A DNA stretch of 64,000 nt. It comes from Streptococcus oralis (GTDB lineage Bacteria > Bacillota > Bacilli > Lactobacillales > Streptococcaceae). Below the pieces are notes generated by a model. That model did no database searches. It saw only the letters and a program-made list of their open reading frames with translations, and had not been told where the DNA came from. Position 1 is the first letter of the stretch. Every line of letters starts with the position of its first letter. Of the stretch, positions 16,311 to 23,986 are shown piece after piece. Location: positions 1,570,001 to 1,634,000 of the forward strand of contig NZ_CP066059.1 of NCBI RefSeq assembly GCF_016127915.1, written 5' to 3'. A program made the position numbers and the translations under genes.

Positions 16311-17147
16311 TTAATCCTCCAAGAAAGCCATTAATTCTTTTGAAAATTCGTCTGCATATTGGAAAATCGAACCATGCCCTGCATTGGGATAGATAATGAG
16401 CTTGCTTTCTTTTATTTTCTCATGCATGTCATAAGAATTTTCAGTCGGAACCTGCATATCCTTATCTCCGTTGACGATTAAGGTTGGTTGAGTGATGAAG
16501 CCAAGGTCGTCCTGCGCATCCTTCCCCCAACATTTAATAGCTTTGAGTTGAGTCAAGAATCCTGGTACGTCCATGTCTTTATCTGCAAATTCCTTGGTGC
16601 GCATACCCATTCGGCCCAGAACTTTTAGGGCTTCGATTTTACCTTGTTCATCATGATTGTAGAAGATATAGCGCTTAGGGTCGATCCGTTCGAGTCCAGC
16701 TTTAAACATATAGTTAAAGGTTTTCCCGGTCACCTTATCGACCTCTTTTCCACCTCGAGGTCCTGTTCCTGCTAAAATCAAGCGATTGACCAAATTCGGC
16801 TTGATTCGGACTATTTCTTGTGCAATCATACCTCCCATGGAAAGACCTAGGAGATTGATTTTATCGTAACCTAGTGCTTCGATAAAGGAAATCGTCTGCT
16901 CAGCCATCCCAGGAATCGTCGGAGCAACTTTTCCTTGACTGGCTCCAACACCAGGAAGATCAACTACAATGACATGGTGCTTTTCAGCAATCAAGTCTAG
17001 TAGTTTTGGATCCCAGTTATCAAGAGTTGCTGCCAAATGGACAAGCATGAGAAGAGGTAGTTTTGATTTACCTTTACTGAGTTCGCGATAGGCAATTTGA
17101 TTTCCTTGGATAGTGATGTATTGATTTTTTGTAGTAATATATGACAT
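16311..17147 (-). CDS. Alpha/beta hydrolase
   Basis: 278 aa; start at ATG 17147 (RBS AAAGGAAAACATC). Canonical fold elements: oxyanion HLAATLDNWD, VIVVDLPGVGAS, nucleophile elbow GLSMGG (Ser at about residue 105), Asp in NGDKDMQVP and His in NAGHGSIFQ. Resembles epoxide-hydrolase, haloperoxidase or BioH-like esterases; the substrate cannot be told. Second gene of the cassette, 13 bp after the quinone-reductase-like gene. Confidence 0.9.
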   Translation of the reverse strand: MSYITTKNQYITIQGNQIAYRELSKGKSKLPLLMLVHLAATLDNWDPKLLDLIAEKHHVIVVDLPGVGASQGKVAPTIPGMAEQTISFIEALGYDKINLLGLSMGGMIAQEIVRIKPNLVNRLILAGTGPRGGKEVDKVTGKTFNYMFKAGLERIDPKRYIFYNHDEQGKIEALKVLGRMGMRTKEFADKDMDVPGFLTQLKAIKCWGKDAQDDLGFITQPTLIVNGDKDMQVPTENSYDMHEKIKESKLIIYPNAGHGSIFQYADEFSKELMAFLED

Positions 17148-17160
17148 GATGTTTTCCTTT

Positions 17161-18165
17161 TTATTTCTTAAAGCTGAGGACTGTTTTACCACTAGAGCGC
17201 CCGTTAGCGACCTTGTCTAAGGCGCTATTTACTTCTTCAAATGGATAAACTGTATCGATAGATGGTTTGATTTCTAATTTACTAAAAAGGTCAGCTACCT
17301 CTTGTAATTGAGCACCGTTGCTTTCTACAAAGATGAAATGATAGTGAACACCATATTTTTCTGCCATCTTATCAAATTTGCGACCAGCTAAGCCGAGAAT
17401 CATCTGTTTCCATTTTGGTAGCTTCATACGTTTGGCAAAGTCCCCGTTTGGCATAGCACGGAGAGACACAAGGTGGCCCCCTTTTTTCATGATAGACATT
17501 TGTTTTTCAGTTTCAGCCCCACCAAGGGTATCGAGTACATAATCCACCTCACTGACCGTTTTTGTATAATCCTCTGTCTTGTAATCGATAAAACGATCTG
17601 CTCCTAGTTTCAATACACGCTCAGCACTATCTCCAGCCCCATTAGTGATGACTTTCAAACCTTTGGCTTTGGTAATCGGAATGGCCATTCCACCAACTCC
17701 TCCAGTACCACCAGAGATAAAGATTGTTTTTCCAGCTTGAGCGCCCATGAGTTCTAAGGCTTGCATAATGGTTAGGGCAGTAAGAGGAACAGCAGCAGCT
17801 TCCTCATCAGATAGATAGTCTGGTACTTTGGCTAGAGCCTGGCTATCGACAGTTACGTATTCTGCAAAGGCACCGATATGGTCAAGTGGTAAACGACCAA
17901 AGACGCGATCTCCTACTTGAAAGTTGTTAACCTTCTTACCAATGCTTTCAATAATACCCACGCCTTCATTACCAGCAGTTTGAGGGAACTTGTAAGGAAC
18001 AATCATCTTGACCTCACCACGTGAGATCATGTTATCCAGAGGATTGACACCAGCTGCGGTGACTTTGACCAAGACTTGTTTGTCTGTAATACTTGGTTTA
18101 GCGATTTCTGTGATGTTGAGTGTGATATTTTTTTTGTTATAAGTAGTGTGTTGTGCGACTTTCAT
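17161..18165 (-). CDS. Quinone oxidoreductase-like NADP-dependent MDR dehydrogenase
   Basis: 334 aa, medium-chain dehydrogenase without the zinc ligands. GroES-like N-terminal domain (GVNPLDNMISRGE, GNEGVGIIESIG, VGDRVFGRL), then a Rossmann domain with FISGGTGGVGGMAIPI, the NADPH pyrophosphate site, and YVLDTLGG. Such enzymes reduce quinones or reactive enones. First structural gene of the cassette, with an Rrf2-type operator in its 5' region (18203-18219). The gene set (quinone reductase, hydrolase, SDR) suggests detoxification of an electrophile. Confidence 0.88.
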   Translation of the reverse strand: MKVAQHTTYNKKNITLNITEIAKPSITDKQVLVKVTAAGVNPLDNMISRGEVKMIVPYKFPQTAGNEGVGIIESIGKKVNNFQVGDRVFGRLPLDHIGAFAEYVTVDSQALAKVPDYLSDEEAAAVPLTALTIMQALELMGAQAGKTIFISGGTGGVGGMAIPITKAKGLKVITNGAGDSAERVLKLGADRFIDYKTEDYTKTVSEVDYVLDTLGGAETEKQMSIMKKGGHLVSLRAMPNGDFAKRMKLPKWKQMILGLAGRKFDKMAEKYGVHYHFIFVESNGAQLQEVADLFSKLEIKPSIDTVYPFEEVNSALDKVANGRSSGKTVLSFKK

Positions 18166-18202
18166 ATGATTTCTCTTTTCCTTTTTGATTTGATTTCATA
18201 TA

Positions 18203-18219
18203 CCTGTATCTAATACAAG
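18203..18219. promoter_or_regulatory. Rrf2-type operator upstream of the MDR cassette
   Basis: CCTGTATCTAATACAAG; the core TGTAT-N3-ATACA is a perfect inverted repeat. On the minus strand a TATACT -10-like element lies immediately upstream. Matches the site at 18707-18723 outside the 3-nt centre. Confidence 0.75.
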
Positions 18220-18257
18220 TATATGTTGTTTCGAGTAAAAACTGACTTGCTATCAAA

Positions 18258-18689
18258 TCAGTTCCGGACTTGTTTGGCTTGTTTATATAAATTGTCAATG
18301 ACATCTTCTAAAGTTTGATTTTCTAATTCCTTCTCTAGTTGAGATTCGGCACTAGCGAAAAGCGGTGAAACTGCTCCTTGGATATGTTTTCCAACGGGAC
18401 AATCAGGCTTGCTATTTTGGTGAACAGGAAATAAACTAATATGATTGATTTCTTGAGTTGCATAATAGATCTCAAGTAAAGTCATTTTCTTTGGAGACTT
18501 ACTGAGTTGATAACCCGTTTTTCCTTGATGGGAATGAATCAGACCTTCATTTTTCAACAAGGCAATCACCTTACGAATGTAACTAGCATTGGTACCAACA
18601 CTCTCAGCCAGAGCTTGTGAACTTAAGGCATCCTTGCTTTCACTAATCATGGTTAGGATATGTAAAGCAACTGAGAATTTTGTATCCAT
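18258..18689 (-). CDS. Rrf2-family transcriptional regulator
   Basis: 143 aa. Winged HTH at residues 1-65 (FSVALHILTMISESKDALSSQALAESVGTNASYIRKVIALLKNEGLIHSHQGKTGYQLSK). It lacks the three-cysteine Fe-S motif of IscR/NsrR and has a single cysteine in CPVGKHIQ (about residue 98), so it resembles the YwnA/redox- or electrophile-sensing subgroup. Two matching operators, one before its own gene and one before the downstream MDR-hydrolase-SDR genes, imply autoregulation and control of that cassette, perhaps through modification of the lone cysteine (inferred). Confidence 0.88.
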   Translation of the reverse strand: MDTKFSVALHILTMISESKDALSSQALAESVGTNASYIRKVIALLKNEGLIHSHQGKTGYQLSKSPKKMTLLEIYYATQEINHISLFPVHQNSKPDCPVGKHIQGAVSPLFASAESQLEKELENQTLEDVIDNLYKQAKQVRN

Positions 18690-18706
18690 ATGAACCCCTT
18701 TCTAAA

Positions 18707-18723
18707 CCTGTATCCGATACAAG
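18707..18723. promoter_or_regulatory. Rrf2 self-operator and promoter
   Basis: CCTGTATCCGATACAAG with a perfect TGTAT-N3-ATACA core. On the minus strand TATACT lies directly upstream with TTGCTT 16 bp before it, so the operator covers the transcription start region. Confidence 0.75.
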
Positions 18724-18806
18724 AACAAGTATATCACAATTAAAAAGAAAAGCAAGACTTTTGTTTTAAATTTTTAAAATTTTTTTGAAGAGTGTCATAA
18801 GATTAA

Positions 18807-18916
18807 AGATGTCTGGAAAGGAAGTTCATAAAAAATGTGGGGCAAATCTTGCTTAGACAAGCAAAAAAGCCTTGATTATCAAGGCTTTTTCCTGTTGTAT
18901 TTAGATGCCCCCTGCA
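18807..18916. repeat. Left att-like direct repeat of the tRNA-Lys island
   Basis: About 110 bp, imperfectly matching 22155-22274. In order it holds an open tail MSGKEVHKKCGANLA-stop (integrase-tail-like), a CCTTGATTATCAAGG terminator stem (18870-18884), the segment ATTTAGATGCCCCCTGCA, and a copy of the last 11 nt of tRNA-Lys (complement TGCCCCCTGCA). The remaining tRNA is absent, as expected for the distal att site of an element integrated at a tRNA 3' end. Confidence 0.75.
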
Positions 18917-19425
18917 TACATGAGTTATAATCCTTTAATTTGAAAAATGTTGATAGAATGGGCTTTTTAATGTGATAGACATGTATAAGTTTTGATAAGA
19001 GATGAGAAAAAATAGAAGAATGTCGGACAAATTTCGGACAAAATATATAAGAGGATGATTTAGATAATCTGGAAATATTTTATCAGAATTGAACCTTTTC
19101 TAACTTATTAAATTAGCATATAGCTTCTTTCTATATATAAATAGATGATACTATCAATGAAGATAAAATTTTGTCAATTCTAATCTTTTAAAAATTCTTT
19201 TCATAAACTTAAATATATTATTTCGTTAATGTTAAAATAAATGTAATATTTTTTTAGTACAATGATAATAAAGTATTTCAAATGCAATTTAGAGCTCTTA
19301 CATAGTTAGGTTATTCACACTATAAAATTCGTACGAGAATTATTGAGAAAAATTTATGGATTAGTGCTAAAATAGCCTTAACGAAGATGGAAGAGCGATG
19401 ATTGTCTTTTATAAAGAGGTGGATT
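18917..19425. other. AT-rich gap at the left end of the island
   Basis: About 500 bp without a convincing gene. It contains the tandem 9-mer TCGGACAAA-TT-TCGGACAAA (19022-19041), similar in form to the GGGGCAAAT tandem in the right att repeat, within a 12-codon frame that looks like another decayed integrase tail or a set of arm sites. The rest is AT-rich leader DNA before the AraC-type gene; no confident promoter could be picked. Confidence 0.5.
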
Positions 19426-20280
19426 ATGACTGACTTTACATCGTTTAATAAAGCTTTAGAATATATTGATGCTAATTTAGATTCAGAAATTGAATTGTCA
19501 GAAATTTATCGAATAACTTCGTATTCATATGAAGTTTTTGCTAGAATTTTTTCGATTATAAGTGGTATTTCTTTAGGAGATTACATAAGGACTAGGAAGT
19601 TGAGTAAAGCGGCTGAGGATTTGCAGGAGAAGCGTGGGAATATTGCAGAAATAGCATTGATATATGGGTATAGTTCCTCTACTTCGTTTTCCTACGCATT
19701 TAAAAAGTTCCATGGGAAATCTCCATCGGATGTGAAGTCAGGACAAAGTTTCCGTATTGCTCAGCCGTTGAGACTTTCAGTATCAATCAGAGGAGGAGAA
19801 TTTGATGCGAGCATTACAGAAAAAGAAACCTTTAAACTAGTAGGCGTTAGTCAGAAATTGAGTCCTAATGAAATGTCGCTGGAAGTTTGGCAGAGTCTAG
19901 AGCAAAAATTGCAAGAAAAATTAAGACATATTAAATCTAAAAGCATAGAAATGTATGGGCTTTATTTTGTAACTGAGGAAAATGATGAAAGTCAGTATAT
20001 GATTGGTTATAGTATGTCTGATGATATAATTGAAAAGCAAGTAACTCGAAAAGGCCTTACTATTATTGAAATACCTTCGATGAAATATGCGGTTCTGCGC
20101 TTGGAAGGTGAGGTTACAACAAGCATTCATAACGCTTGGAGCTATTTAATTGAGGTTTTCTTGCCTCAAGAAGGATATAAATATGCGGATAGTTATGATT
20201 TGGAATTATATCACGGGAATGATGTTGAAAATTCCGATTTTTATATGGAGTTATGGGTGCCAATAAGAAAGTGTGAATAA
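19426..20280 (+). CDS. AraC-family regulator with GyrI-like effector domain
   Basis: 284 aa; ATG 19426 after AAAGAGGTGGATT. N-terminal double HTH of the AraC type (about residues 5-105; ISGISLGDYIRTRKLSKAAEDL, IAEIALIYGYSSSTSFSYAFKKFHGKSPSDVK), then a GyrI-like ligand-binding domain (about 120-284) ending in the typical MELWVPI strand. This Rob/SoxS-BmrR-like layout suits sensing of a small toxic compound. It overlaps nothing upstream and is followed 13 bp later by the ABC ATPase, so it is likely the regulator of that exporter. Lower GC than the flanking core genes, consistent with its island location. Confidence 0.85.
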   Translation: MTDFTSFNKALEYIDANLDSEIELSEIYRITSYSYEVFARIFSIISGISLGDYIRTRKLSKAAEDLQEKRGNIAEIALIYGYSSSTSFSYAFKKFHGKSPSDVKSGQSFRIAQPLRLSVSIRGGEFDASITEKETFKLVGVSQKLSPNEMSLEVWQSLEQKLQEKLRHIKSKSIEMYGLYFVTEENDESQYMIGYSMSDDIIEKQVTRKGLTIIEIPSMKYAVLRLEGEVTTSIHNAWSYLIEVFLPQEGYKYADSYDLELYHGNDVENSDFYMELWVPIRKCE

Positions 20281-20293
20281 AAGGAGTTTTATT

Positions 20294-20953
20294 ATGGTAA
20301 ACGCTATTGAGATTCGTAACTTAACAATTTCTTACTCTAATGGTAAGATTATTGATAATATTGATTTATTTTTAGAAAAAGGGAAGGTTTATGGTCTTGT
20401 AGGAGGAAACGGATCAGGGAAATCTACACTTGTTAATTGTATATTGGGTCTGCTTCCTTATAAAAGAGGGGAAATAGCTATTTTTGGCAAACAAATATAC
20501 TTTAATAAAACTAGGAAATATGTTTTCTCTGTGTGTAGTGCTGTGTTGCAAGATGTTTCTCTACCTAAAAGACTCACAGTTAAGGAATGTTTACGGCTGT
20601 TTGCAATATTGGGGAAAGGTAATTTAGAAAAGGTTGAAGAAGTAATTCATCTTCTCCAACTAGATGAGCAAGAGGAAGTTGCTTATGATAAACTATCTTT
20701 TGGACAAAAACAAAGAGTTGTTATTGGCACTGCACTTTTACAAAATTTTGAAATTTTATTTTTAGATGAACCTACTAATGGCCTTGACATAGAAACTAGA
20801 TATGCCTTATTTTCCATTATGAGTTCGCTACGACAGGAAGGAAAGACTATAGTATTTATTTCACATCGGGAAGAGGAAATTTCTGAAATTTGTGATGATA
20901 TTATTTTTATTGAAAATAAAAAAGTAAAGGTTAGAAAGGGGAGTCTATCATGA
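20294..20953 (+). CDS. ABC transporter ATP-binding protein (exporter type)
   Basis: 219 aa; ATG 20294 after AAAAGGAGTTTTATT. Walker A GGNGSGKST (about residues 36-44), ABC signature LSFGQKQR, Walker B EILFLDEPTNGLD and the H-loop FISHREEE are all present. Shorter than most (about 230 aa) but complete. Couples to the permease whose ATG overlaps its stop by 4 bp. In the context of a YcaO-domain gene it may be the export or immunity pump of a modified-peptide (TOMM) system, or part of a drug-efflux unit. Confidence 0.88.
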   Translation: MVNAIEIRNLTISYSNGKIIDNIDLFLEKGKVYGLVGGNGSGKSTLVNCILGLLPYKRGEIAIFGKQIYFNKTRKYVFSVCSAVLQDVSLPKRLTVKECLRLFAILGKGNLEKVEEVIHLLQLDEQEEVAYDKLSFGQKQRVVIGTALLQNFEILFLDEPTNGLDIETRYALFSIMSSLRQEGKTIVFISHREEEISEICDDIIFIENKKVKVRKGSLS

Positions 20954-21663
20954 AAAATCTACGAGCTATGATTGCATGCGAACTAAAAACCTTTATTAGA
21001 GAGCCGATGGGAGCAGCGTTTATTATTGTTTTTCCATTGATTATGTTCCTTAGTACTATTGTTTTACAAGGTAAAGCGGTTATACAAAGTACATTTCCAG
21101 GAAATGTTGGTATGACTGTTGCTGCCGCTGGGTTACTGGGAGTTACAATTAACTTGGCTATGAACCGTGAGAATAAAGTATTAAAGAGATTTCAAACAAC
21201 AGGCCTTTCTTCTTTAACATTAATTTGTGCTGATTATATTGTCTTATGTATATTTTCAATCCTAGGGATATTAGCTCAACTTATTCTAGCTCTGCTGATC
21301 AATGGTATGTTTTTTACTAATTACACTCAATTTATTATTGACTTAATTATTTCATCAATTTACTTTTTTGCGTTAGCTTTCTTTATTGGTTCCTATGTAA
21401 AGGAAGTAAAATCTATTCATGCGATAACATCTACTTTATTTACTGTTATGATGATTTTTAGCGGGAGTACCTTTCCTTTAGATAATATGCCTACTCTAAC
21501 TAAAGCGATTTCCAGTGTTTTACCGTTAACACAGGTAAATTTATTACTCCAGAGTGATTTGATTGGAACAGATTATAAATTTCGCGTAGCCTCTTATATG
21601 TATATATTTATAAGTACAATTGTATTCTTAGTAATTGGAAAAAAAACATTCAAGTGGGGGTGA
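20950..21663 (+). CDS. ABC-2 type transporter permease
   Basis: 237 aa, about six transmembrane helices (e.g. GAAFIIVFPLIMFLSTIVLQG; VGMTVAAAGLLGVTINLAM; YIVLCIFSILGILAQLILALLI; FFALAFFIGSYV; LFTVMMIFSGSTFPL; YIFISTIVFLVIG). The segment FSGSTFPLDNMPTLTKAISSVLPLTQV is the conserved ABC-2 core. Translationally coupled to the ATPase (ATGA overlap). Substrate unknown; the family exports drugs, lipids or peptides. Confidence 0.85.
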   Translation: MKNLRAMIACELKTFIREPMGAAFIIVFPLIMFLSTIVLQGKAVIQSTFPGNVGMTVAAAGLLGVTINLAMNRENKVLKRFQTTGLSSLTLICADYIVLCIFSILGILAQLILALLINGMFFTNYTQFIIDLIISSIYFFALAFFIGSYVKEVKSIHAITSTLFTVMMIFSGSTFPLDNMPTLTKAISSVLPLTQVNLLLQSDLIGTDYKFRVASYMYIFISTIVFLVIGKKTFKWG

Positions 21664-21669
21664 AATAAC

Positions 21670-22086
21670 ATGAAAGTTCAAAAAAATTATTTGAATCATG
21701 ATAATTCTTTGTTAAGAAATTTTACCAGTGAAGAGGATGCGAAGTCTACATTAGATTTGACTTCGTTTTTCTCCCCATACGGACCTTTTAAACGAAATTA
21801 TTCATATTTTGGTCCGGGTGGAATTTTACAAATGTATGCTAGTTTCACTGAAAATTATGATGTTGATTATATTCTAAATAAGCTCTTAGGCTTATCTGAC
21901 TTAAATACTGATTTTGATAAAAGTTTAAATGTAGGTGGTAAAGGAATTTACTTGCATCAGGCATTTATTTCTAGTATTTCTGAGATGGCAGAAAGAATGT
22001 TTGGTTCTTTAGCATATTTAGAAGCCAAGGACAATATAATTTATTCTACGTATAAGGATTTATTAAAGGAATTAAGCAACAATTAG
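21670..22086 (+). pseudogene. Truncated YcaO-domain protein (N-terminal fragment)
   Basis: 138 aa, RBS GGGGTGAAATAAC, 6 bp after the permease. The C-terminal half carries VGGKGIYLHQAFISSISEMAER, which fits the YcaO nucleotide-binding signature GKG...A..S plus S-x3-E-x-x-E-R exactly (SSISEMAER, about residues 103-111). YcaO enzymes are ATP-dependent backbone cyclodehydratases or thioamidating enzymes, the D proteins of TOMM/RiPP clusters such as streptolysin S, and are normally about 400 residues or more. Here everything after the first ATP-binding motif is missing and the frame stops inside a 13-bp inverted repeat. No C protein, dehydrogenase or precursor peptide is visible. Likely a remnant; a small stand-alone role cannot be excluded. 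Confidence 0.65.
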
Positions 22087-22098
22087 TTGCTTAATTCC
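22068..22098 (+). terminator. 13-bp perfect inverted repeat at the end of the YcaO fragment
   Basis: GGAATTAAGCAAC (22068-22080), loop AATTA, GTTGCTTAATTCC (22086-22098). The stop codon TAG (22084-22086) lies in the loop and first arm base. It can serve as a stem-loop terminator or mRNA stabiliser, though no clean T-run follows. Confidence 0.6.
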
Positions 22099-22154
22099 TT
22101 CCTAAAATTTTTCATCAACACTATTTGACAAAGAGCCTAATTTAATCAAATCAG

Positions 22155-22274
22155 AGATGCCTGGAAAGATTGCTCATAAAAAATGTGGGGCAAATGATGG
22201 GGCAAATCTGACTTAGACAAGCAAAAAAGCCTTGATTTCAAGGCTTTTTCCTGTTGATTTAGATGCCCCCTGCA
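22155..22274. repeat. Right att-like direct repeat of the tRNA-Lys island
   Basis: Matches 18807-18916 with a few differences. Holds an open tail MPGKIAHKKCGANDGANLT-stop, the tandem GGGGCAAAT-GAT-GGGGCAAAT, the CCTTGATTTCAAGG terminator stem and then the true 3' end of tRNA-Lys. No complete integrase gene is left. Confidence 0.75.
22220..22249 (-). terminator. Terminator downstream of tRNA-Lys/6S RNA
   Basis: AAAAAAGCCTTGA-TT-TCAAGGCTTTTT, bidirectional. On the minus strand it lies about 15 bp past the tRNA 3' end. Confidence 0.8.
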
Positions 22275-22336
22275 GGGCTCGAACCTGCGACCCATAGATT
22301 AAGAGTCTACTGCTCTACCAACTGAGCTAAGGAGGC
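22264..22336 (-). tRNA. tRNA-Lys (anticodon CTT)
   Basis: 73 nt on the minus strand: acceptor GCCTCCT pairs with AGGGGGC (one T-G pair), D arm AGCTCAGTTGGTAGAGC, anticodon stem GTAGA-CTCTTAA-TCTAT with CTT at 34-36, T arm GCAGGTTCGAGCCCTGC, discriminator A. CCA is not encoded. It decodes AAG. Its 3' end is the integration site of the island on its left. It lies about 5 bp beyond the 6S RNA end, so both may be cut from one transcript. Confidence 0.96.
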
Positions 22337-22340
22337 AAAG

Positions 22341-22537
22341 AAAAAGCTGTATTGGTGCCGAAACTTCACGGTTTGTATTGAACCCGCGCAATTAAGCAGG
22401 TGGGCAACTCGCTCTAACTGAAGCTGTTTCCGTGTGAGACGGCCTACATGCTGTTAGAAGACTTTTGTTTCCCTAATAATACAAAAAATAGTCGGTCAAC
22501 ACTTAAGTGTGAAGTCGTACACCACAGCGTTTCTATG
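22341..22537 (-). ncRNA. ssrS: 6S RNA
   Basis: About 195-nt non-coding region between rarA and tRNA-Lys, transcribed on the minus strand. The closing stem is visible: 5' GCTGTGGTG (complement of 22520-22528) pairs with 3' CACCAATACAGC (complement of 22346-22357), followed by a T-run into the tRNA gene. A TTGATT-16 bp-TATCAT promoter lies just upstream, in the region after the rarA stop. 6S RNA mimics an open promoter and binds RNA polymerase holoenzyme in stationary phase. A 6S gene next to rarA is, as I recall, a common firmicute arrangement. No tmRNA tag peptide is present, which excludes ssrA. Ends approximate. Confidence 0.75.
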
Positions 22538-22599
22538 TTTATATGATACCACTTTTTCAAAAAAAATCAAGAGGAAAATGCAATTATTTGAAAAGGATT

Positions 22600-23871
22600 T
22601 CACAAGTCTCGTAATTTATCGATGGTTTCCTTGCGTTGCGCCAAGGCCCGTTCGTATTTGCCAGTATCCTCTGGAGTGAAATAGTGCTGGTCTTTGATTT
22701 TTTCTGGCAAATAGTCTTGCTTGATCCAGTTTCCAGGATAGTTGTGTGGATAGAGATAGTTTTGCGCGTTGCCCAGTTCTTTGCTACCACTATAATGACC
22801 ATCGCGCAGGTGTCGTGGGATGGGTAAATGACCTGATGTTTTGAGATCAGCCAGAGCCTTGTCCATCGCGACATAGGCTGAGTTGGATTTTGGAGAGAGG
22901 GCCAAATCAATCACCACATTTGCAATGAGGATGCGAGCTTCTGGGAACCCAATTTTTTGGGCAGCGTCTAGAGCAGTTACAGTATGGATCTGGGCTTCAG
23001 GATTGGCCAAGCCGATATCTTCATAAGCGATAACAGTCAAGCGACGAGCGAGACTAGGAAGATCCCCAGCCTCAATCAAGCGGGCAGCATAGTGGAGACT
23101 GGCATCGACATCCGAGCCACGGATGGATTTTTGTAGGGCTGAGAGGACATCGTAGTGACCGTCCCCATCCTTGTCCATAGTAATGTAACTCCTCTGCAGG
23201 CTATTTTCCATGATATCAAGAGTGATATGACGGATGCCTTTGTCATTCTCGGGAGTAGAGAGAACAGCCAGATCCAGCGAGTTAAAGGCAGAACGCAGAT
23301 CTCCATTTGTAGAGGTCGCGATGAAATCCAGTGCATCATCATCTAACTCAACTGGGAAATCAAAACCTCGTTCAGGGTCAGTTAGGGCGATTTGAATCGC
23401 TTCTTTGACATCTTGATTAGATAAAGGTTCCAGTTCAAAAATCTGAACACGACTGCGAATGGCTGGAGTGACAGAAAAGAAGGGATTTTCAGTCGTAGCC
23501 CCAATCATGATGACCAGACCACTTTCTAAGAGGGGAAGTAGAAAGTCTTGTTTGGTTTTATCTAGTCGGTGAATCTCGTCTAGCAGGAGGACCAATCCAC
23601 CAGAGAATTTAGCTTCTTCGGCGATTTCTTGTAGTCGCTTTTTACTATCCACTGTCGCATTAAAGGTCCGAAAGGCATACTTGGTCGTTCCAGCGATGGC
23701 AGAGGCAATACTGGTCTTGCCAATACCTGGAGGTCCGTAGAGAATCATGGAGGACAGACGATTGGCTTCCACCATGCGACGGATAATTTTTCCAGGTCCG
23801 ACCAGATGCTCCTGACCGATGACCTGGTTGATGGTTTTTGGGCGCATGCGAAGCGCGAGATTGTCTGGCAT
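22600..23871 (-). CDS. rarA: Replication-associated recombination protein RarA (MgsA)
   Basis: 423 aa AAA+ ATPase of the clamp-loader clade; start at ATG 23871 (RBS GAAAGGACTGCT), with an in-frame ATG at 23889 less well placed. Walker A YGPPGIGKTS, Walker B LLLDEIHR, sensor 1 GATTENP with FFSVTPAIRSR, followed by the RarA C-terminal region with DVDASLHYAARLIEAGD and RHLRDGHYSGS. It acts at stalled replication forks. Divergent from the DUF3013 gene; 6S RNA lies downstream on the same strand. Confidence 0.96.
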   Translation of the reverse strand: MPDNLALRMRPKTINQVIGQEHLVGPGKIIRRMVEANRLSSMILYGPPGIGKTSIASAIAGTTKYAFRTFNATVDSKKRLQEIAEEAKFSGGLVLLLDEIHRLDKTKQDFLLPLLESGLVIMIGATTENPFFSVTPAIRSRVQIFELEPLSNQDVKEAIQIALTDPERGFDFPVELDDDALDFIATSTNGDLRSAFNSLDLAVLSTPENDKGIRHITLDIMENSLQRSYITMDKDGDGHYDVLSALQKSIRGSDVDASLHYAARLIEAGDLPSLARRLTVIAYEDIGLANPEAQIHTVTALDAAQKIGFPEARILIANVVIDLALSPKSNSAYVAMDKALADLKTSGHLPIPRHLRDGHYSGSKELGNAQNYLYPHNYPGNWIKQDYLPEKIKDQHYFTPEDTGKYERALAQRKETIDKLRDL

Positions 23872-23986
23872 AGCAGTCCTTTCTAACATGGATTTTCTGA
23901 TGTATATGTGGTAAGATGGTAGTATCTATTTTAGCATATTTCCGAGCAATCGGGGCGATTTAAGAGTCGCATAGAAAGAGGACAAA

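Noticed and set aside
18917-19425. Precursor peptide for the YcaO-linked locus
   Set aside because: No short frame with RBS, leader and Cys/Ser/Thr-rich core could be found.
22341-22537. tmRNA (ssrA)
   Set aside because: No tRNA-Ala-like half and no tag peptide frame; closing stem and rarA linkage favour 6S RNA.
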